NCBI GenBank assembly: GCA_934102335.1
Contig: CAKOSP010000001.1
Location: forward strand, 62,001-126,000
Direction: 5' to 3'
Length of the DNA stretch: 64,000 bases
Source: an uncultured Bacilli bacterium
GTDB taxonomy: Bacteria > Bacillota_I > Bacilli_A > RF39 > UBA660
How positions within the stretch are numbered: the first letter of the stretch is position 1; each line of letters starts with the position of its first letter. Below are positions 59,150 to 64,000 of the stretch, piece after piece. Below the pieces are notes generated by a model that was not told the DNA's origin, searched no databases, and saw nothing but the letters and a program-made list of their open reading frames with translations. Position numbers and translations under genes: made by a program.

Positions 59150-59529
59150 TTTATACCTTTAATTATATTATATGCTTCATCTTTATGTATAACGTCATCT
59201 TTATGATTTTTACAGTAACCTGCTAATAAATGTAAATGAAAGTGTTTTATTACTTGTCTAGAACCATAATTAACCATTAATGCAAGACCATCTTTATTAA
59301 ATTTTTCCATTAACATAGGGCCAATTTCTTTAGCTATCTTATTTATATGAGCTAAGACTTCATCAGGAATAGTTGTATAATCATCATAATGTTTTTTAGG
59401 AACTATCAAAGTGTGGCCAGAAACATCAGGATAAGCATCTAAAAATGCCATAACTATATCATCTTCATATATAATTTTTGCATCCATTTCTTTATTTACA
59501 ATTTTACAAAATAAACAATCTTCTTTCAT
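59146..59529 (-). CDS. HIT family hydrolase
   Basis: A 127-residue protein. CLFCKI at the N-terminus may bind zinc, FLDAYPDVSGHTLIVPKKH is the family fold core, and VIKHFHLHLLAGY carries the HxHxH triad. HIT proteins hydrolyse or transfer nucleotides, e.g. AMP-lysine or adenylated compounds. The gene comes directly before capA in transcription and overlaps it by four bases. The RBS is GGTGATAGT. A single-domain member of normal length. Confidence 0.93.
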   Translation of the reverse strand: MKEDCLFCKIVNKEMDAKIIYEDDIVMAFLDAYPDVSGHTLIVPKKHYDDYTTIPDEVLAHINKIAKEIGPMLMEKFNKDGLALMVNYGSRQVIKHFHLHLLAGYCKNHKDDVIHKDEAYNIIKGIK

Positions 59530-59552
59530 ACTATCACCATAAAAATTATAAC

Positions 59553-59578
59553 AAAATAAAAAGGACTTTAAAAGTCCT
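59553..59578 (-). terminator. Terminator of the symporter gene
   Basis: On the minus strand AGGACT...AGTCCT is followed by a T-rich stretch (59561-59553). Confidence 0.7.
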
Positions 59579-59588
59579 ATATTAATGC

Positions 59589-60836
59589 TTACTTGCTTTT
59601 AAGCCAGTTTTTTCCATCAGTTATTCTAGCTACTAACATACTAGATGCTGAATCACCAACAACATTTAAAACTGTAGCAGGAGCATCAATGATTGTAGCA
59701 ATAACTGTTAAGAATGGTAATGTTGTAACAGGAAAACCTAACGAAGTAATAATAAGCATTTCAGAAATTGTTCCACCACCAATTGGAACTGCCGCAATTA
59801 AAAGTGTAGCAACAAAAGCTATTCCTAAAATCTTTATTGGTGAAGCAGGTGAGTTAAATAAACAAACCAAGAACATTATTTTAAATACTGAACCAATAAT
59901 AGATCCATCTTTATGGAAACTTGTTCCTAAAGGAACTGTTGTGTTAGCTATATCTTCAGGTACACCAATTTTTTTAGTACATTCAATATTTACAGGAATA
60001 GAAGCTGCTGATGAACATGTTGCAAGAGCAGTAACTGTAGTTGGAACGATATTTTTCCAGTAATTAATAAATCCTTTTTTTCCTGCAGCAATAAATGCAT
60101 ATAAAGAATATACAACAAAATAGAATAAAATAGCAGTTATAGTATAAATAATAAATGTTTTAGCATAACCAATTGCTAAGTTTGATCCAAAAGTTCCAAT
60201 TAATGCTGCAAAATAACATCCTAGACCTATTGGAGCATAGTACATAATTACTTTAATATAATTTTGTACAACATTATTAGCACTATCTAATACTTTTAAG
60301 AAATCTTTGCCTTTTTCTTTAGAAATATTAATTGCTATTCCTACTAGTACAGAGAATATAACCACAGCAATTAAGTTTTCATTAGTTAATAGTTTATTAA
60401 AATTATTAACGCTTATTGCATTTACTGTATTAGCAACATAATTTACATCTTTAGTTTCTTCTTGAATTTCTTCTGTTTCACTTTCATCTGTTAAAGTGGA
60501 TTTAATTGCTGTTTCATCCGCTTTTTTAACAAGACTAGTAATATTTGTAGTGGCAAATCCCACTAATAAACTAACAATAGATGTAATAACAAATACTAAT
60601 ATAATTGTGCTTAGTATTTTTCCGACTCTTTTAGGAGTCTCCATTTTGCCAATTGAAGTTGTAATTGTCAAAAATACTAGAGGTACTACTATAACCAATA
60701 ATAGATTTAAAAATAAATCACCAAAAGGTTGTAATACCGCAGTTTTTTCTTTGAAAATTAAACCTACAATGGCACCAACAATTATTGATAAAATCAAAAT
60801 AATTGATGACTTATAGTTTTTCAAAACCTTTTTCAT
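59589..60836 (-). CDS. Dicarboxylate/amino acid:cation symporter (DAACS family)
   Basis: A 415-residue membrane protein with about eight transmembrane segments plus re-entrant loops. ALATCSSAASIPVNIE is the serine-rich HP1 signature, PLGTSFHKDGSIIGSVFKIMF the TM7 region, and VPIGGGTISEMLIITSLGFP and IDAPATVLNVVGDSASSMLVARI the HP2 and TM8 regions. A charged loop rich in glutamate and threonine (~105-130) sits outside the core. It takes up glutamate, aspartate, serine or dicarboxylates with Na+ or H+; the exact substrate cannot be read. Monocistronic. Confidence 0.93.
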   Translation of the reverse strand: MKKVLKNYKSSIILILSIIVGAIVGLIFKEKTAVLQPFGDLFLNLLLVIVVPLVFLTITTSIGKMETPKRVGKILSTIILVFVITSIVSLLVGFATTNITSLVKKADETAIKSTLTDESETEEIQEETKDVNYVANTVNAISVNNFNKLLTNENLIAVVIFSVLVGIAINISKEKGKDFLKVLDSANNVVQNYIKVIMYYAPIGLGCYFAALIGTFGSNLAIGYAKTFIIYTITAILFYFVVYSLYAFIAAGKKGFINYWKNIVPTTVTALATCSSAASIPVNIECTKKIGVPEDIANTTVPLGTSFHKDGSIIGSVFKIMFLVCLFNSPASPIKILGIAFVATLLIAAVPIGGGTISEMLIITSLGFPVTTLPFLTVIATIIDAPATVLNVVGDSASSMLVARITDGKNWLKSK

Positions 60837-60932
60837 TTTCTTCCTCCACTATAATTATATAATTAATTTACTTAAAAAAACACAGATAAAGCTCCACAGT
60901 AAATCCACACTCTTTCAAATAAACTTGAAATA

Positions 60933-60941
60933 TGATATTAT
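60933..60941 (+). promoter_or_regulatory. Extended -10 promoter of the Sel1-repeat gene
   Basis: TG-A-TATTAT lies 16 bases before the start; AGGGGAG (the RBS) follows. Confidence 0.5.
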
Positions 60942-60957
60942 TTTAGGGGAGTTATCT

Positions 60958-62214
60958 ATGAAAAAATATATAAAAATGAATAATAATAAAAATTATTTAT
61001 CCTTAGGTAATATATTTGATACTATAAAGTCATTTTCTCATAATAAAGAAAATGCTATGCAAAGTGAGTTATTTTGCACACTTTTGGGTATAGAATCAAT
61101 AAATAATACCACAGTAAATAATTATTGTGTCGGTTCAAGAGCTATAAGTGTAGAATATAAAAAAATTATTATTGAATTAAAAAATAACCTAAGTACTAAT
61201 CAACTCGTTTATTTAAAACCCATGTTAAATTTAATAAGTATTTTGGATGATTACATATATAAAGATGAAGATATAAAACTAATTAATAATAATGAAAAAC
61301 TAAAAAAGATTTGTGAATCTATGTTGAATTTAGCTAAAAATGATGATCATATAGATAATGAGTTTATTGATAAAAATGAAAAGTTAATTGAAAACAATAA
61401 TTTATATATGGCATTTATTAATATGTTTATATATGCAATTTTAGATAATACTCAACCTATATATAAACAAAGTATAGATATAAAAATTAATAAAGAAGAG
61501 TTAGAAGACTATTTAAAAATTAAGTTATACGAAGGATTTAGTTATACTAATTCATTGATTGAATTATCAAAAAAAAATAATATTTACGCTTGTGCGGAAT
61601 TGGGCTCTATGGAGTTTTATGGGGAAATTACAGGTGTCAGAAATTTTGAAAAATCATACGAATATTATTTAAAAGCTGCTAATAAAAATTATCCTAAGGC
61701 TTGTTTTATGATTGCTAATCTAATTTTAACTAAAAAAGTTAATAAAGACTTTAATACTTTATGGAAGTATTTAAATAAAGCAATTGAACTTGGTTCTTCA
61801 GCAGGGTTAAATACCATGGGATTATGTTATAAATATGGAATAAATAAAGATTCCAAAATTGATTTAGAAAAAGCCAAATACTATTTTGATTTAGCGGCTC
61901 AAGATGGGTATGTATATGCTTATAATAATTTAGGTTTATTATGTGATGATGAAAATGAAGCAATTAATTATTTTAAAATAAGTGCTGATATGGGTGAATC
62001 TTGGGCTTTAAATAAAGTGGGAGAGTATTATCGAAAGAAAAATGATTTAACCAAGGCTTATATATATTATAAAAAAAGTATTGAAGCACCAATTAAAGAA
62101 AGAAACAAATGGGGATATTATAATTTGGCTAAATATTTTTATAATAAGTCTTGCAGTAAAGAAAATTTAAAATTATATAATGAATATATGAACTATTTTA
62201 ATAAATTAGATTGA
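60958..62214 (+). CDS. Sel1-like repeat protein
   Basis: A 418-residue protein. An N-terminal region with LFCTLLGIESINNTTVNNYCVGSRAI precedes at least four Sel1-like (TPR-related) repeats in the C-terminal half: ACAELGSMEFYGEI...FEKSYEYYLKAANK, CFMIANLI...WKYLNKAIEL, GLNTMGLCYKYGI...KAKYYFDLAAQDG, YAYNNLGLL. Such repeats mediate protein-protein contact; no enzyme domain is present. The start at 60958 follows AGGGGAG. It stands immediately upstream of the truncated cotE. Role unknown; regulation of spore or envelope processes would be a guess. Confidence 0.82.
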   Translation: MKKYIKMNNNKNYLSLGNIFDTIKSFSHNKENAMQSELFCTLLGIESINNTTVNNYCVGSRAISVEYKKIIIELKNNLSTNQLVYLKPMLNLISILDDYIYKDEDIKLINNNEKLKKICESMLNLAKNDDHIDNEFIDKNEKLIENNNLYMAFINMFIYAILDNTQPIYKQSIDIKINKEELEDYLKIKLYEGFSYTNSLIELSKKNNIYACAELGSMEFYGEITGVRNFEKSYEYYLKAANKNYPKACFMIANLILTKKVNKDFNTLWKYLNKAIELGSSAGLNTMGLCYKYGINKDSKIDLEKAKYYFDLAAQDGYVYAYNNLGLLCDDENEAINYFKISADMGESWALNKVGEYYRKKNDLTKAYIYYKKSIEAPIKERNKWGYYNLAKYFYNKSCSKENLKLYNEYMNYFNKLD

Positions 62215-62223
62215 TAATAGTAC

Positions 62224-62250
62224 ACTTTTGCCTAGTTGTTGCATACATTA
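62224..62250 (+). promoter_or_regulatory. Candidate sigmaK/sigmaE-type promoter of the cotE remnant
   Basis: AC (62224-62225), 16 bases, then CATACATTA (62242-62250), close to mother-cell sigma -10 sequences (CATACAnT/CATAnnnTA). Confidence 0.5.
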
Positions 62251-62270
62251 GATTAGGGAAGGTGATAAAT

Positions 62271-62438
62271 TTGTCTAGTTATAAAGAAATTGTTACTAAA
62301 GCTGTCGTTGGAAAAGGCAAAAAAACTAGTAGAAATGACTATAGTGTTCAGACTGAACATGTTCCAGATACTGTTTTAGGATGCTGGGTAATTAATCATC
62401 ACTTGGTCGTTGGTGATAACCAATATAAAATATACTAA
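62271..62438 (+). pseudogene. cotE: Truncated cotE (outer spore coat morphogenetic protein), N-terminal third only
   Basis: The start is TTG behind AAGGTGATAAAT. The 55 codons read SSYKEIVTKAVVGKGKK...HVPDTVLGCWVINHH, which aligns with the start of CotE (S.YREIITKAVV.KG.K ... ILGGWIINH). A full CotE is about 180 residues; here the frame stops soon after the WVINH motif, and the following bases do not continue the family. The promoter and RBS are intact. This looks like a 5' fragment left at the edge of a rearrangement, comparable to the mutM fragment at 16548. Beyond it lies an AT-rich gap and a glycosyltransferase gene. Confidence 0.82.
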
Positions 62439-62564
62439 TACGCAGATTTTTATTAATATTTATGGAAATAATTTTAATGTTATTTATATTTTTATTGTTC
62501 AACTATTTTTCCAAAATTTTTAAATTTTATAAATTCTGAGTAGTAATAATAAAAATATTAAAAT

Positions 62565-62594
62565 AAAAAAGGTATAGATAACTATATCTTTTTT
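62565..62594 (+). terminator. Terminator in the gap after cotE
   Basis: AAAAAAGGTATAG (62565-62577) pairs with CTATATCTTTTTT (62582-62594) with one G-T pair. Confidence 0.72.
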
Positions 62595-62646
62595 ATTTTA
62601 AAAAACTAAAAATATGTTTTATTACAGATAAATAGTGGATTCATAA

Positions 62647-62676
62647 TTGACATAATATAACTAGAAATGGTAAAAT
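62647..62676 (+). promoter_or_regulatory. SigmaA promoter of the glycosyltransferase
   Basis: -35 TTGACA (62647-62652), an 18-nt spacer and -10 TAAAAT (62671-62676). Confidence 0.65.
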
Positions 62677-62730
62677 ACATATAATTTTAGTACGAATTTT
62701 ACCTGATAATCTGAAAAAAGTGGGGATTTT

Positions 62731-64000
62731 ATGAAAATTTGTTTTGTTCATGAAGAATATCCAGAAGAAACCAATTTTGGTGGCATAGCAACTTATCAAA
62801 AAATTATGGCAGAATATTATGCAAATCACGGAGATAACGTGTACGTTATTACGAGAGGCAAAAATTATAAAGAATATATAGAAAATCGTGTCCATATAAT
62901 TAGGGTTGCTGCTGATAATAACAATGATAGTATTATTTCTGTTAAAAACTATAGAAGGGAAGTAGCTAAGATACTGACTAAATTACAAAGTAAAGATATG
63001 ATAGATATTATCGAAACGCCAGATTGGGGAGCAAATACTATTTATTTTGAACATTATAGAAAAGTTCCGATAATTGTCAGATTACATACCCCACTTAAAA
63101 TATGGCTTAACTACAATAATAATAATTTTGGTAAATCGAAGGATATCATATTAAAATGGGAAAAAACAATGTTAAAAAAAGCAGATGCTATTACTTCATG
63201 TTCTGAATTATTAAAAAAAATGGTTATTAAAGAGTATAAGATTAATAAAGAAATAACTACTATACCAAACCCTTATGACAATAAAAATTTTAATGTCACT
63301 ACTAAAACTAACAACAATAATTTAATATATGTTGGTAGTTTGGAAGAAAGGAAGGGAGTTATATTATTAGCAAAAGCACTAAATGTAGTATTAAGCGTTA
63401 TAGATAATAGCCTTGTATATATTGTTGGTAAAGATACAAATCGTAACAGTAAGAATATATCAACGAAAAAATATATGCTAAGTTTAATTTCCAAAGAATA
63501 TCACCATAGAATTAATTTTGTTGGACAAGTTACCAACAATGAAGTTAATGAATATTTAAATAAGGCATATTTAGCAATATTTCCATCCTCTTTTGATAAT
63601 TATCCATATACGATACTCGAAGCTATGGCTAGTGGAAAAAATATTGTTTGCAGTGATAATATTGGAAGTATAGATTTAATTAAACAAAACAATTATGTTT
63701 ATGAAACAAATAATTTAGATGATTTAATAAATAAAATTATGCTGGCACTTGAAAATAAAAAAGATTTTATTAATTATAATAATATTAAATTAGTCAATGA
63801 AGCATGTAGCCAAGACTATGTTTGTAAAAAAATGAGAAATATATATTTAAAAACAATAGAAAAATATAATAAAAACCATCTTGAAGAAAATGAAATGAAA
63901 ATCGCCCTTAAAAGTGTAATTTGCTTTAACAAAATCACAAAAATAAGCAAAGCCTGCAAAAATTTAGCTAATATCGTTTATATTGTTTTTACTGATGTTG
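62731..64000 (+). CDS. GT4 family glycosyltransferase, 3' end outside the window
   Basis: The frame is open from ATG at 62731 to the last base (423 codons). The N-terminal acceptor domain starts KICFVHEEYPEETNFGGIATYQKIMAEYYANHG; GGIATY is the usual loop. The donor domain has LIYVGSLEERKGVILLAKAL and FPSSFDNYPYTILEAMASGKNIVCSD, the E-x7-E of GT4 enzymes. GTGGGGA precedes the start. The last ~35 residues in the window extend past the normal GT4 end and may begin a second domain. The gene follows a truncated cotE and so probably belongs to inserted DNA for surface-sugar synthesis. Substrate unknown. Confidence 0.88.
   Translation, partial: MKICFVHEEYPEETNFGGIATYQKIMAEYYANHGDNVYVITRGKNYKEYIENRVHIIRVAADNNNDSIISVKNYRREVAKILTKLQSKDMIDIIETPDWGANTIYFEHYRKVPIIVRLHTPLKIWLNYNNNNFGKSKDIILKWEKTMLKKADAITSCSELLKKMVIKEYKINKEITTIPNPYDNKNFNVTTKTNNNNLIYVGSLEERKGVILLAKALNVVLSVIDNSLVYIVGKDTNRNSKNISTKKYMLSLISKEYHHRINFVGQVTNNEVNEYLNKAYLAIFPSSFDNYPYTILEAMASGKNIVCSDNIGSIDLIKQNNYVYETNNLDDLINKIMLALENKKDFINYNNIKLVNEACSQDYVCKKMRNIYLKTIEKYNKNHLEENEMKIALKSVICFNKITKISKACKNLANIVYIVFTDV

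Larger units (their letters stand above)
62439..62730. other. Non-coding stretch between the cotE stump and the glycosyltransferase
   Basis: About 290 very AT-rich bases with no supported ORF. It contains a hairpin terminator (62565-62594) and a sigmaA promoter (62647-62676); the part before 62560 shows nothing recognisable. Confidence 0.6.

Noticed and set aside
59593..60063. A 156-codon plus-strand frame opposite the symporter gene
   Set aside because: It mirrors the DAACS gene in antisense, has no RBS or family pattern, and arises from its codon bias.
1..64000. tRNA, rRNA, riboswitch, CRISPR or transposase genes
   Set aside because: No cloverleaf with TTCGA-type loop, no T-box or other known aptamer core, no regular spaced repeats and no transposase or integrase frame were seen on reading either strand; a covariance-model scan would be the decisive check.

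Overview
The window is very AT-rich, densely coded DNA from a Gram-positive, endospore-forming Firmicute. The gene content points to the Bacilli side: PolC together with DnaE, EzrA, YqeG/YqeH, YceD-RpmF, MutL with an endonuclease motif, and CotE-, CotJ- and YjcZ-type coat proteins. TGA is used as a stop (for example by murD and by the small-multidrug-export gene), so this is the standard bacterial code, not a Mycoplasma code. The AT content and surface-protein style resemble uncultured gut Bacilli of the RF39/Erysipelotrichia-like kind; that placement is inference. No tRNA, rRNA, CRISPR array or transposase was found. Ribosome-binding sites are often of the AGGTGATAAT type, and many promoters carry an extended -10 (TGnTATAAT).

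Layout. 1-2.9 kb: a partial GtrA/GH25 fusion, a small cadherin-like membrane protein, rpmB and a GNAT. 3-13.9 kb: a replication/repair/ribosome operon dnaE-polC-yqeG-yqeH-mutL-yceD-rpmF. 14-18.7 kb: polA and mutM, split by a 1.4 kb insertion flanked by partial duplications of the polA end and mutM start; the cargo is a DUF1292 protein and a repeat lipoprotein. 18.8-20 kb: a possible two-piece sigma-like pair. 20-22.5 kb: a VanY-type carboxypeptidase, then an ASCH-cytidine deaminase fusion with a GNAT behind a structured leader. 22.6-26.5 kb: a gerA-type germinant receptor operon in the order A-C-B. 26.6-30.3 kb: rmuC, a small exporter, a degenerate histidine phosphatase, pduL and dusB.

30.5-34 kb: an XRE/membrane regulator, lemA and two tandem camelysin-like surface proteins; a third copy lies at 45.3 kb. 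34.1-42.1 kb: a double-length ThyX, divergent murC and murD, an Ig-like membrane protein, trmL and ftsK/spoIIIE. 42.2-46.4 kb: a fused cotJA-cotJB gene with cotJC, small membrane proteins, and a putative metal exporter behind a Fur-type palindrome. 46.4-50.5 kb: ezrA-nifZ-thiI. 50.6-53.5 kb: four unassigned genes, including an HExxH protein and a degenerate SDR. 53.6-56.5 kb: ackA-nrnA-recX. 56.5-62.2 kb: prsA, two tiny YjcZ-like spore proteins, capA, a HIT protein, a dicarboxylate/amino-acid symporter and a Sel1-repeat protein. 62.2-64 kb: a truncated cotE followed by a GT4 glycosyltransferase running off the end.

How genes work together. PduL and AckA can form an acetyl-CoA to acetate route. 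NifZ feeds sulfur to ThiI for tRNA 4-thiouridine. MurC and MurD act in peptidoglycan precursor synthesis. GerA/B/C, CotJ, YjcZ and CotE are spore functions. The most unusual items are the duplication-flanked insertion between polA and mutM, the cotE stump that looks like the edge of a similar event, the attenuator-like leader before the ASCH-deaminase, the surface proteins with exchanged phage-like inner modules, and the tandem ThyX.
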